Shown here in pieces: positions 1-7,572 of a DNA stretch of 8,489 bases (position 1 is its first letter; every line of letters starts with the position of its first letter). Position numbers and translations under genes: made by a program. The DNA lies in contig SKTQ01000330.1 of NCBI GenBank assembly GCA_007122505.1, forward strand, positions 1-8,489. Reading direction: 5' to 3'. Below the pieces are notes generated by a model. That model ran no database searches and was not told where the DNA came from. It saw nothing but the letters and a program-made list of their open reading frames with translations. This stretch comes from Bacteroidales bacterium. GTDB lineage: Bacteria > Bacteroidota > Bacteroidia > Bacteroidales > UBA7960.

Positions 1-104
1 CCCCGCCATCTTCGTAGATAAAATACCAGATTACATAAGGGGCGTAGCCCCGCAATCTTCGTAGATACAATGTCGGATTGCCAACCATCAGGGGCGTTAG
101 CCCT
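1..104 (+). repeat. Repeat block A, plus orientation
   Basis: The block holds a partial unit cut by the window edge (1-38), a full unit (39-90) and a terminal palindrome (91-104). The last palindrome ends in GCCCT instead of GCCCC and is followed by GATATAAAAA, after which the repeat stops. The same ending closes block C at 506-527. Confidence 0.85.
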
Positions 105-138
105 GATATAAAAACGGGTATAAATACACATAGATGCC

Positions 139-250
139 AGGGCTACGCCCCTAAATCACGATTGATTGCAAATTATTGCTACTACGAAGATTACGGGGCT
201 AACGCCCCTTCAATAACCAATTAAGAAAAATCAAATTGTTACGAAGATTA
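139..250 (-). repeat. Repeat block B, inverted orientation
   Basis: Read on the minus strand, the block begins with a diverged TAATCTTCGT (250-241), reaches a full palindrome at 208-195 followed by TAATCTTCGTAGT (193-181), passes through AT-rich diverged spacer, and ends in a terminal palindrome at 152-139 that finishes GCCCT. It therefore points towards block A, with only 34 bases (105-138) between the two facing ends. Its spacer sequences are more diverged than those of blocks A and C. Confidence 0.75.
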
Positions 251-289
251 TAAGGCTTTGAGAAAAGCAAATGACAAAAAAATAGAACC

Positions 290-518
290 AAGGGGCCATA
301 ACCCCGCAATCTTCGTAGATACCATGTCGGATTGAGAACAATCAGGGGCGTTAGCCCCGTAATCTTCGTAGATAAAATATCGGAATGCCAACCATCAGGG
401 GCGTTAGCCCCGCCATCTTCGTAGACACAATACCAGATTAGTAACCATAAGGGGCGTAGCCCCGAAATCTTCGTAGTAGATACAATGTCGGATTGACAAC
501 CATTAGGGGCGTAGCCCT
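290..518 (+). repeat. Repeat block C, plus orientation, four periods
   Basis: Palindromes start at 292, 345, 398, 451 and 506, giving periods of 53, 53, 53 and 55 bases. The first palindrome is altered (GGGGCCATAACCCC), keeping the outer GGGG/CCCC pairing but changing the centre. The fourth unit carries a 3-base duplication (CGTAGTAGATA, about 472-482). The last palindrome ends GCCCT and is followed by GATATAAAAA, as in block A. Confidence 0.85.
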
Positions 519-544
519 GATATAAAAAACCAAAAATGATGGCT

Positions 545-580
545 ATCTGCAAAAAAAAACACGTAGGACATTAGCCCCGC
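545..580 (-). terminator. Possible intrinsic terminator of mutAB
   Basis: Just past the mutB stop codon, the minus strand reads GGGGCTAATGTCCT (579-566) and then, after ACGTG, a run of nine T (559-551). The first part can fold as a 5-base-pair stem with a TAAT loop, two of the pairs being G-U. It is a decayed copy of the repeat palindrome. A GC-rich stem followed by a T run fits Rho-independent termination, but the stem is short and weak and there is a 5-base gap before the T run, so this is tentative. Confidence 0.3.
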
Positions 581-584
581 AATC

Positions 585-2744
585 TTATCCTTCCTGGCGC
601 GACTCCAGCAGAATGGCCAGCATTTTAACGGCAGCGTCGGCGATTACCGTGCCCGGGCCAAAAATGCCCACCACACCGGCATCATAGAGAAACTGGTAGT
701 CTTGCGGAGGGATAACACCGCCCACAATCACCATGATGTCGTCGCGGCCCAGTTTTTTCAACTCTTCAATGATTTGCGGCGCCAGCACTTTATGCCCGGC
801 TGCCAGACTGGAAACGCCAACAATATGAACGTCGTTTTCCACGGCCTGCCGTGCGGCCTCTTTCGGGGTTTGAAACAAGGGGCCCATATCTACGTCAAAA
901 CCAATGTCGGCATAGGCGGTGGCGACCACTTTCGCACCACGGTCGTGGCCGTCCTGACCCATCTTGGCAATCATGATCCGGGGCCGGCGACCCTCCAGGG
1001 TGGCAAATTCGTCGGCCATGGCCCTTGCTTTTTCGAAGCTGTCGTTGTTTTCAATTTCCATAGAATATACCCCTGATATTGATCGGATTACTGCCTGATA
1101 ACGGCCAAACACCTTTTCACATGCCATGGAGATCTCTCCCAGGGAGGCCCTTTTCCGTGCCGCATCCACCGAAAGTTCAAGAAGGTTGCCCTCTCCTGTT
1201 TCACAAGCCCTGGTTATGGCATCCAGCGCCTTCTCCACCACTTCATTGTCACGTTCGGAACGCAGCTTTTCCAGGCGTTTTATCTGTGAAGCCCGCACCG
1301 CGGTATTATCCACATCAAGAATGTCAATGGGGTCTTCCTTCTCCCGGCGATACCTGTTTACCCCAACAATGATGTCCTTCCCACTGTCGATCCTTGCCTG
1401 TTTGCGGGCCGCAGCTTCTTCTATGCGCATCTTCGGAACACCGGTTTCAATCGCTTTTGCCATCCCGCCAAGGCCTTCGATTTCCTGGATATGCTCCCAT
1501 GCACGACGGGCAATTTCATGGGTCAGCGACTCCACATAGTGTGAACCCGCCCAGGGATCAATGGCACGGGTAACGTTGGTCTCTTCCATGATGTAAAGCT
1601 GGGTGTTGCGTGCAATGCGCGCCGAAAAATCGGTTGGCAATGCGATCGCTTCGTCCAGCGCGTTGGTGTGCAACGACTGTGTATGTCCCAGAACTGCGCC
1701 CATGGCTTCAATGCAGGTACGCGTCACATTGTTATAAGGGTCCTGCTCCGTCAGACTCCAGCCCGACGTCTGCGAGTGGGTCCGTAAAGCCAGCGATTTT
1801 GGATTCTTCGGGTTAAACTGTTTCACGAGCTTCGCCCACAGCATCCTTGCTGCACGCATCTTGGCAATCTCCATAAAATGATTCATGCCGATGGCCCAGA
1901 AAAACGACAAACGCGGCGCAAAACTGTCAATGTCCATGCCGGCATTCACACCGGTACGCAGATACTCCAAGCCGTCGGCGAGGGTATAGGCCAGCTCAAT
2001 GTCGCATGTAGCTCCGGCTTCCTGCATGTGGTAGCCGCTGATGGAAATGGAGTTAAAACGCGGCATATTTTTGGAAGTGAACGCGAAAATGTCGGCAATG
2101 ATACGCATGGAGGGTAGCGGCGGATAGATATACGTGTTGCGCACCATAAACTCCTTCAGGATGTCATTCTGAATCGTTCCGCTCAACTTTTCCATGGAAA
2201 CCCCCTGTTCCTCGGCGGCCACGATGTAAAAGGCCATCACAGGCAAAACAGCACCGTTCATGGTCATCGACACCGACATCTTATCCAGCGGGATGTCATC
2301 AAAGAGAATTTTCATATCCAGGATCGAATCGATGGCCACACCTGCCTTGCCCACATCACCGATCACCCTTTCGTGATCGGAATCGTATCCGCGGTGAGTG
2401 GCCAGGTCAAAAGCAACCGACAAACCCTTCTGGCCGGCTGCCAGATTCCGCCGGTAAAAGGCATTCGACTCTTCTGCAGTGGAAAAACCGGCGTATTGCC
2501 TGATGGTCCACGGACGCATCACATACATGGTGCTGTATGGCCCGCGCAAAAATGGCGATAGGCCCGCTGCATAATCCAGGTGCTCCATATGCAACAGATC
2601 ATCCGGGCCGTATATGCCTTTCACAGCAATCTTTTCAGCCGTTTGCCAGCACTTGGTCACCTTGTTCGCTTCCTCCCAGCGCTGATAATCACCGGCTTTT
2701 TTCTTTCCAAAAGCCAATGAAATATTTTTGAAATCAGGTCTCAT
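585..2744 (-). CDS. mutB: Methylmalonyl-CoA mutase large (catalytic) subunit
   Basis: The 719-residue product is the catalytic subunit of adenosylcobalamin-dependent methylmalonyl-CoA mutase, which interconverts succinyl-CoA and (R)-methylmalonyl-CoA in the cytoplasm. The length is normal for the family. Residues about 1-560 are the TIM-barrel substrate domain, with the family stretch RPWTIRQYAGFSTAEESNAF at 77-96. By comparison with the Propionibacterium enzyme as I recall it, Tyr84, Arg202 and Tyr238-His239 (in SGYHMQEAG) match the substrate-contacting Tyr89, Arg207 and Tyr243-His244. Retained Tyr and Arg favour methylmalonyl-CoA over isobutyryl-CoA. Residues about 587-719 are the cobalamin domain. 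Its DxHxxG motif (Asp598, His600, Gly603 in GQDGHDRG) supplies the lower axial histidine, and GVSSLAAGH and VGGVIP follow. It lies 48 bases after mutA on the same strand, so the two are probably co-transcribed. There is no clear Shine-Dalgarno sequence, only an A-rich tract before the ATG. The stop codon touches the repeat region. Confidence 0.98.
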   Translation of the reverse strand: MRPDFKNISLAFGKKKAGDYQRWEEANKVTKCWQTAEKIAVKGIYGPDDLLHMEHLDYAAGLSPFLRGPYSTMYVMRPWTIRQYAGFSTAEESNAFYRRNLAAGQKGLSVAFDLATHRGYDSDHERVIGDVGKAGVAIDSILDMKILFDDIPLDKMSVSMTMNGAVLPVMAFYIVAAEEQGVSMEKLSGTIQNDILKEFMVRNTYIYPPLPSMRIIADIFAFTSKNMPRFNSISISGYHMQEAGATCDIELAYTLADGLEYLRTGVNAGMDIDSFAPRLSFFWAIGMNHFMEIAKMRAARMLWAKLVKQFNPKNPKSLALRTHSQTSGWSLTEQDPYNNVTRTCIEAMGAVLGHTQSLHTNALDEAIALPTDFSARIARNTQLYIMEETNVTRAIDPWAGSHYVESLTHEIARRAWEHIQEIEGLGGMAKAIETGVPKMRIEEAAARKQARIDSGKDIIVGVNRYRREKEDPIDILDVDNTAVRASQIKRLEKLRSERDNEVVEKALDAITRACETGEGNLLELSVDAARKRASLGEISMACEKVFGRYQAVIRSISGVYSMEIENNDSFEKARAMADEFATLEGRRPRIMIAKMGQDGHDRGAKVVATAYADIGFDVDMGPLFQTPKEAARQAVENDVHIVGVSSLAAGHKVLAPQIIEELKKLGRDDIMVIVGGVIPPQDYQFLYDAGVVGIFGPGTVIADAAVKMLAILLESRQEG

Positions 2745-2792
2745 AATATCTTGTTTTTCTTTCAGAAAAGCTATTCACGTTTGTTTTTGATG

Positions 2793-4643
2793 TTAGATAA
2801 TGCTCAGCAGTTCGTTATATCGTTGCAATGCCTCCAGCACATTTGTCCGGAGGTGGATAAAATGATCAACTCCGGCCTCCTGCAATATGTTAATGATCTC
2901 TTTGGGATTGCCTGCAACCACCACCAGCGTTTTAGGGGATTGTTTTTTAATGGCAGCGGCGGCATCAGCCATCGCGGCATATTCTTCATCACTGCTGCAT
3001 AGCACAACAATCTCAGCACCTGATTTAACAGCGGCATCCACACCTTTGTCCAAATCAGGAAATCCAAGGTTATCCAAAATGGTATAACCGGCCACACCGA
3101 AAAAATTGCTGCTAAAGGTCGCGCGGGCTTTGCGCATGGCGGCGTTACCATAGGTGAAAAGGAATACTTTCGGCTTTTCAAAGCCTTTGTTTACATGGTT
3201 TTCGACTGCCATCCGCAGTGCTTCAAACGACTGCGCGCCCCTGTATTGACGCAACCCGGCCAGATCGCTCAACCGTGCCCTGGGCTCAACTTTTGACAAC
3301 ATCTGCTCTTCAGTGTTGGGATACAAATTCGTGCCCACGAAAACCTGTTTGCGCATGGCAATGTCCATATCCCGTTTTTGGCAGGTTTCTTCCACCAACT
3401 CCCTGATCCACCCCGACTCCGCAGCACGGAGAAAACCACCCCTGTTTTCCGTTTCCAGAAACAGGTCAAAGGCAACCCGGGCCAAGGAGTCAGTGAGTTT
3501 TTCAACATAATAGGATCCTGCCGCCGGATCAGCCACCTTGGAAAAATAAGCTTCATGCTTCAGAATAATCTGCTGATTTCTGGCCATACGGTATGAAAAC
3601 TCATCCGGCTTTTTAAATGTCGAGTCAAACGGGTTAACCGTTAAGCTGTTCGCTCCGCCAATGGATGCCGCCATGGCCTCCGTGGTCGTGCGCAACATGT
3701 TTACATAGGCATCATATATACTTTTGTTCCATTCTGATGTCACCGCATGGATAACCATCCGGCCGGTTTCTGCACGCGAGGGTTTGTATTGTTCAACAAT
3801 TTTTGACCATAACATTCTCACCGCCCGCAGCTTGGCGATCTCCAAAAAATAGTTGGAGCCGATGGAAAAGCTGAACTGCATGCGCGGCGCGATTTCATCA
3901 ACGGTCAAGCCCATATCTGTAAGCTGGGCCAGGTATTCATTTCCCTGCGAAAGGGCAAAAGCCATTTCCTGGACGGCACTGGCACCGGCATGGTTCAGAT
4001 AAGTGCCATTCACATTGATCACATAAAAATCCGAGGCGAAATCCCGTGAGCCGTTCAGGAGGGTTTTCGCCACTTCTAAATCCTGTTCTTTTCCCAAAGG
4101 ATATTTTCCATATAGCAAATAATAGCCAAAGGGATCAAAATCAACCGAGCCTTTTAACAACTTCTTGTCAAGAATTTCTCCAAGATATACAAACAACCCG
4201 GGGTAGTCTTCCCCATGAAGAAAATGAAAGGCGGTTTTTTCAGGATCCAGTCCGCGGAGCATCTTTGCCAGGTTTTCTTTGCCCGTTAGCCCGGCAATAT
4301 TAAAGCCAACCGCATCGGCTCCTTTTGCCACAGCTTGCAAGGCCAGTGCGTTCACCTTTTCAGGATCCGTTTCTTCGAAATCCTGCCGTACGGCCCAGTC
4401 GTTGCCCTTAGCCACGGCACCCCTTACGTAAGGAGCTTCTCCCGGAAAAACATGCATGTGGGGAATATCTTCCAGGTGCTCGTTGCGATAATAGGGCTGT
4501 ACCTTGATCCCCTCATGGGTTTTCCAAACCAACCGCTTCTCATAATCCGCACCCTTCAGGTCTTCCGTGATTTTTTCTTCCCATGCCTCAGTGGATACAG
4601 GGGGGAATTCACTAAATAACTTTTTGTTGTCTTCCTGGCTCAT
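2793..4643 (-). CDS. mutA: Methylmalonyl-CoA mutase small (non-catalytic) subunit
   Basis: The 616-residue product is the partner subunit of MutB. It has the same fold but no active site of its own; in the known heterodimeric enzymes it stabilises the catalytic chain. Residues about 15-480 match the mutase barrel, with IAPRMQFSFSIGSNYFLEIA (251-270) paralleling the MutB segment FAPRLSFFWAIGMNHFMEIA. Later family stretches are KLRAVRMLWSKIVEQ (271-285) and ADPAAGSYYVEKLT (371-384). The C-terminal domain (about 490-616) aligns with the cobalamin domain, but where MutB has GQDGHDRG it reads YGNAAMRKARATF (498-510), so the cobalt-coordinating histidine is absent. That loss is normal for MutA. It is the first gene of the mutAB operon and diverges from leuS. 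The chosen ATG gives MSQEDNKKLFSEFPPVSTEAW, a typical N-terminus, and lies about 40 bases after a likely transcription start. Confidence 0.97.
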   Translation of the reverse strand: MSQEDNKKLFSEFPPVSTEAWEEKITEDLKGADYEKRLVWKTHEGIKVQPYYRNEHLEDIPHMHVFPGEAPYVRGAVAKGNDWAVRQDFEETDPEKVNALALQAVAKGADAVGFNIAGLTGKENLAKMLRGLDPEKTAFHFLHGEDYPGLFVYLGEILDKKLLKGSVDFDPFGYYLLYGKYPLGKEQDLEVAKTLLNGSRDFASDFYVINVNGTYLNHAGASAVQEMAFALSQGNEYLAQLTDMGLTVDEIAPRMQFSFSIGSNYFLEIAKLRAVRMLWSKIVEQYKPSRAETGRMVIHAVTSEWNKSIYDAYVNMLRTTTEAMAASIGGANSLTVNPFDSTFKKPDEFSYRMARNQQIILKHEAYFSKVADPAAGSYYVEKLTDSLARVAFDLFLETENRGGFLRAAESGWIRELVEETCQKRDMDIAMRKQVFVGTNLYPNTEEQMLSKVEPRARLSDLAGLRQYRGAQSFEALRMAVENHVNKGFEKPKVFLFTYGNAAMRKARATFSSNFFGVAGYTILDNLGFPDLDKGVDAAVKSGAEIVVLCSSDEEYAAMADAAAAIKKQSPKTLVVVAGNPKEIINILQEAGVDHFIHLRTNVLEALQRYNELLSII

Positions 4644-4690
4644 AAAACACTTATTTTAAAACCTTTATCCTATAATTGCCAAAAACGCCC

Positions 4691-4698
4691 CAAAAATA
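4691..4698 (-). promoter_or_regulatory. Likely mutAB promoter, -7 element
   Basis: On the minus strand these bases read TATTTTTG, an exact match to the Bacteroidota -7 consensus TAnnTTTG. They would place the transcription start near 4684 and leave a leader of about 40 bases before the mutA ATG. I see no TTTG 19 to 21 bases upstream, so the -33 half is missing or weak. The surroundings are A/T-rich, which makes chance matches to this element fairly likely. Confidence 0.45.
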
Positions 4699-4715
4699 CA
4701 ATAAAAAAGGGAACA

Positions 4716-4746
4716 TTTGTTAATTTCGCAATTCGTTATGATTTTG
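4716..4746 (+). promoter_or_regulatory. Likely leuS promoter, -33 and -7 elements
   Basis: TTTG at 4716-4719 and TGATTTTG at 4739-4746 are 19 bases apart. This matches the Bacteroidota sigma factor consensus TTTG, 19-21 bases, TAnnTTTG with one mismatch (TG for TA). Transcription would begin close to 4752-4755. That is at or beside the first in-frame ATG (4755) and about 38 bases before the ATG at 4791, which supports the latter as the start of leuS. The leader is too short for a T-box or similar RNA element. Confidence 0.55.
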
Positions 4747-4790
4747 CAGAAATCATGGCAAAAGTTGACAAGTTAGAAAAAATCGAAATA

Positions 4791-7553
4791 ATGGAATACA
4801 ACTTCAGAGATGTTGAAAAAAAGTGGCAGAGCCACTGGCAGGAACAGAAAACCTATCGTGTGTTCATCGACCATGAAAAACCCAAGTATTATGTGCTCGA
4901 CATGTTTCCTTACCCTTCAGGGGCGGGTTTGCACGTAGGGCATCCACTCGGTTATATCGGGTCAGACATTTATGCCCGTTATAAAAGGCAAAAAGGATTC
5001 AATGTTCTGCATCCCATGGGATATGATGCCTATGGCCTGCCAGCCGAACAATATGCCATACAAACCGGTCAGCATCCCGCCATCACCACCGAAAACAATA
5101 TCAAACGCTACAGGGAACAGCTCGACAAAATTGGTTTCAGCTTTGATTGGGACAGGGAGGTGCAAACCTGCGACCCCTCCTATTACAAATGGACACAGTG
5201 GACGTTTATTCAGCTTTTTGAACACTATTACAACCGCAAAACCCAAAAGGCTGAACCCATCAGTGAACTGGAAAAAGTGTTTGCCCGAAGCGGGAATGTA
5301 GATGTGGATGCCGCCTGTGGGGATGTCGCCCCGTTCACCGCTGTTGAGTGGCTGAAAATGAATGAAAAGCAGCGGCGGGAAGTGCTCATGCAATATCGTC
5401 TGGCGTACCTGGCCGATACCTATGTGAACTGGTGCCCCAAACTTGGCACCGTGCTGGCTAACGACGAGGTGAAAGAGGGGTTTTCTGTGAGAGGCGGCTA
5501 TCCGGTAGAACGGAAAAAAATGAAGCAGTGGTTTTTGCGTATCACCGCTTATGCTGAAAGGCTGTTGGATGGATTGGAGCAGATTGACTGGAGTGAGTCG
5601 CTGAAGGAGATTCAGAAGAACTGGATCGGGCGTTCAGAAGGAGCCACCATCTTTTTCTCCCTGAAAGACGGGCAAGAAAGCATCGAGGTCTTTACAACCC
5701 GACCTGATACAATTTTCGGAGCCACATTTATGGTGCTGGCTCCGGAACACGAGCATGTTGAGCAACTTACAACAGATGAGTACAGGAATGCGGTGCATCA
5801 ATATATCAAAAAGGCCGGCACTCGATCAGACCGCGAACGGATGGCAGAGGTGAAAACCGTAACCGGACAGTTCACCGGCGGATATACCGTACATCCTTTT
5901 ACCGGCAAAGACATGCCTGTTTATATTGCCGATTACGTTCTGGCCGGCTACGGAACCGGTGCAATCATGGCCGTCCCCGGTCACGACAGCCGCGACCATG
6001 CCTTTGCCAAACATTTCAATCTCCCGATTATTGAAGTGGTAAAAGGTGGTGATGTGTCGGAAGGGTCCTACGATGCCAAGGAAGGTACCATAATCAACAG
6101 CGATTTCATTGATGGCATGGATGTTCCGGTGGCCATTCGTACTGTGACAAGGCAGCTGGAAAAAAGGGGAATTGGTAAGGCAAGGGTCAACTTCCGCCTG
6201 CGCGACGCCATTTTTAGCCGCCAGCGCTACTGGGGTGAGCCTTTTCCGGTTTATTACAAAGACAATATTCCATACGTGCTGCCCGAATCGAAACTTCCGC
6301 TGGAGCTGCCTCCCGTCGATAAATACCTGCCAACAGAAACAGGCGAACCCCCGCTGGCAAGGGCAAAAAACTGGGAAACCGACGAAGGGTATCCGCTTGA
6401 ATGTAATACAATGCCCGGATTTGCCGGCTCCAGCGCCTATTATATCAGGTATATGGACCCCCGAAACGACAACCACCTGGTATCTAAAGAGGCCGTTAGA
6501 TACTGGGAAAACGTTGACCTGTATGTGGGAGGCGCCGAACATGCAACCGGACACCTCATTTATGCACGTTTCTGGAATAAATTTCTCTTTGATATTGGCG
6601 TTGTGGTCAAAGATGAGCCATTCAAAAAACTGATCAATCAGGGAATGATACAAGGGCGGTCAAACTTCGTTTACCGAGTGAAAGGGTCCAACCGTTTTGT
6701 GAGCCTGAACCTGAAAGACGGGTATGACCACACACCCATTCATGTGGACGTTAATATTGTTGACAATGATGTGCTGGACTTAGAAGCCTTCAGAAAGTGG
6801 AACCCGGAATACGCCGACGCTGATTTTATCCTGGAAGATGGAAAATATATTTGTGGATGGGAAGTGGAAAAAATGTCAAAATCTTTCCACAATGTGGTAA
6901 ACCCCGATGATCTCATAGAAAAGTATGGTGCCGACACACTCCGACTGTATGAAATGTTCCTTGGCCCGATTGAGCAGGCCAAACCCTGGGATACCAAGGG
7001 CATTGAAGGCGTCTTTCGGTTTATCCGCAAGCTTTGGCGCCTCTACCATAACCGCGACAATGTGTTTGAGGTTTCAGGCGAGCCCGCTGCTCCCGAAGAG
7101 AAAAAGATATTGCATAAATGTATCAAAAAAGTTAGTGAAGATATCGAACGCTTCTCCTTCAACACCGCTGTGAGTGCCTTCATGGTTTGTGTAAATGAGC
7201 TCACCGAAGCCGGATGCCGGAAACGCGATGTATTGGAGCCGCTCAGTATTATGATTGCACCTTTTGCACCCCATATCGCCGAAGAACTGTGGCACTTGCT
7301 TGGAAATAAGACCAGCGTGGCCTTAGCAACCTTCCCCGAATGGGATCAGGAACTTGTGACAGACGAAACCACAATTTATCCCGTTTCTTTTAATGGGAAA
7401 ACACGTTTCAAACTGGAATTGCCGGCCGACAGCAGCCGTGATGATGTGGAAAAAGCCGCTTTGACCGCCCCTGAGGCTCAAAAATGGCTTGCCGGCAAGC
7501 ACCCCAGAAAAGTGATTGTGGTTCCCGGCAAAATAGTAAATGTCGTTATCTGA
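4791..7553 (+). CDS. leuS: Leucyl-tRNA synthetase (class I)
   Basis: The 920-residue product charges tRNA-Leu with leucine using ATP in the cytoplasm. The HIGH motif is HVGH (48-51) and the KMSKS loop is KMSKS (694-698), both intact. The inserted editing domain (about 290-420) has TTRPDT (302-307) and GTGAIMAVPGHDSRD (388-402), which carry the threonine-rich and aspartate elements needed to hydrolyse mischarged tRNA. The stretch YVGGAEHATGHLIYARFWNK (578-597) is also typical of LeuRS. Residues about 146-193 form an extra segment before the CP core. The zinc-knuckle cysteines of the E. coli enzyme are missing: only Cys215 (NWCP) remains and the rest reads GFSVRGGYPVERKKMKQW. Both traits match my recollection of Bacteroidota LeuRS. 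The frame is open from ATG 4755, but 4791 is preferred because the protein then starts MEYNFRDVEKKWQ, the usual N-terminus, and the predicted promoter leaves no leader for 4755. Confidence 0.97.
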   Translation: MEYNFRDVEKKWQSHWQEQKTYRVFIDHEKPKYYVLDMFPYPSGAGLHVGHPLGYIGSDIYARYKRQKGFNVLHPMGYDAYGLPAEQYAIQTGQHPAITTENNIKRYREQLDKIGFSFDWDREVQTCDPSYYKWTQWTFIQLFEHYYNRKTQKAEPISELEKVFARSGNVDVDAACGDVAPFTAVEWLKMNEKQRREVLMQYRLAYLADTYVNWCPKLGTVLANDEVKEGFSVRGGYPVERKKMKQWFLRITAYAERLLDGLEQIDWSESLKEIQKNWIGRSEGATIFFSLKDGQESIEVFTTRPDTIFGATFMVLAPEHEHVEQLTTDEYRNAVHQYIKKAGTRSDRERMAEVKTVTGQFTGGYTVHPFTGKDMPVYIADYVLAGYGTGAIMAVPGHDSRDHAFAKHFNLPIIEVVKGGDVSEGSYDAKEGTIINSDFIDGMDVPVAIRTVTRQLEKRGIGKARVNFRLRDAIFSRQRYWGEPFPVYYKDNIPYVLPESKLPLELPPVDKYLPTETGEPPLARAKNWETDEGYPLECNTMPGFAGSSAYYIRYMDPRNDNHLVSKEAVRYWENVDLYVGGAEHATGHLIYARFWNKFLFDIGVVVKDEPFKKLINQGMIQGRSNFVYRVKGSNRFVSLNLKDGYDHTPIHVDVNIVDNDVLDLEAFRKWNPEYADADFILEDGKYICGWEVEKMSKSFHNVVNPDDLIEKYGADTLRLYEMFLGPIEQAKPWDTKGIEGVFRFIRKLWRLYHNRDNVFEVSGEPAAPEEKKILHKCIKKVSEDIERFSFNTAVSAFMVCVNELTEAGCRKRDVLEPLSIMIAPFAPHIAEELWHLLGNKTSVALATFPEWDQELVTDETTIYPVSFNGKTRFKLELPADSSRDDVEKAALTAPEAQKWLAGKHPRKVIVVPGKIVNVVI

Positions 7554-7572
7554 AACGTCTGCATTTAACAAT

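Larger units (their letters stand above)
1..587. repeat. Intergenic mosaic of ~53-base palindromic repeats
   Basis: This gene-free stretch is built almost entirely from copies of one unit. The unit has four parts in order: the palindrome GGGGCGTWAGCCCC followed by G, then CAATCTTCGTAGATA, then CAATGTCGGATTG, then CCAACCATCA, after which the next palindrome begins. Palindrome starts at 39, 91, 292, 345, 398, 451 and 506 give periods of 52 to 55 bases within blocks. Blocks run plus (1-104), minus (250-139) and plus (292-518), with a decayed copy at 567-587. Copies differ by scattered substitutions and small indels, so this is an ageing repeat family rather than a freshly duplicated tandem array. 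The palindrome can form a 5-base-pair GC stem with a 3-4 base loop in RNA or single-stranded DNA. The family resembles REP-type interspersed palindromic repeats in general design; I cannot name it. It continues past the left edge of the window. Confidence 0.9.

Noticed and set aside
1..518. CRISPR array
   Set aside because: The spacing is CRISPR-like, but the sequence between palindromes is conserved from unit to unit, the palindromes are only 14-15 bases long, the orientation flips, and no cas gene is present.
199..552. A 117-codon open frame on the minus strand within the repeat region
   Set aside because: It is a read-through of the repeats. The product contains the unit translated several times in different frames (the period is not a multiple of three), with no conserved domain pattern and no start context. 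The repeat explains the open frame.
585..2744. Isobutyryl-CoA or ethylmalonyl-CoA mutase instead of methylmalonyl-CoA mutase
   Set aside because: Tyr84 and Arg202, which recognise the substrate carboxylate in methylmalonyl-CoA mutase, are retained. The protein matches the long single-chain MutB along its length and is paired with a MutA subunit.
4644..4790. T-box or cobalamin riboswitch in the divergent region
   Set aside because: Both predicted leaders are about 40 bases or less, with no specifier-like stem, T-box sequence or B12-box. There is no room for either structure.
5826..6653. A 275-codon minus-strand frame inside leuS
   Set aside because: It lies wholly antisense to the well-conserved LeuRS coding sequence and its translation has no recognisable fold or motif. 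It is a shadow of leuS codon use.
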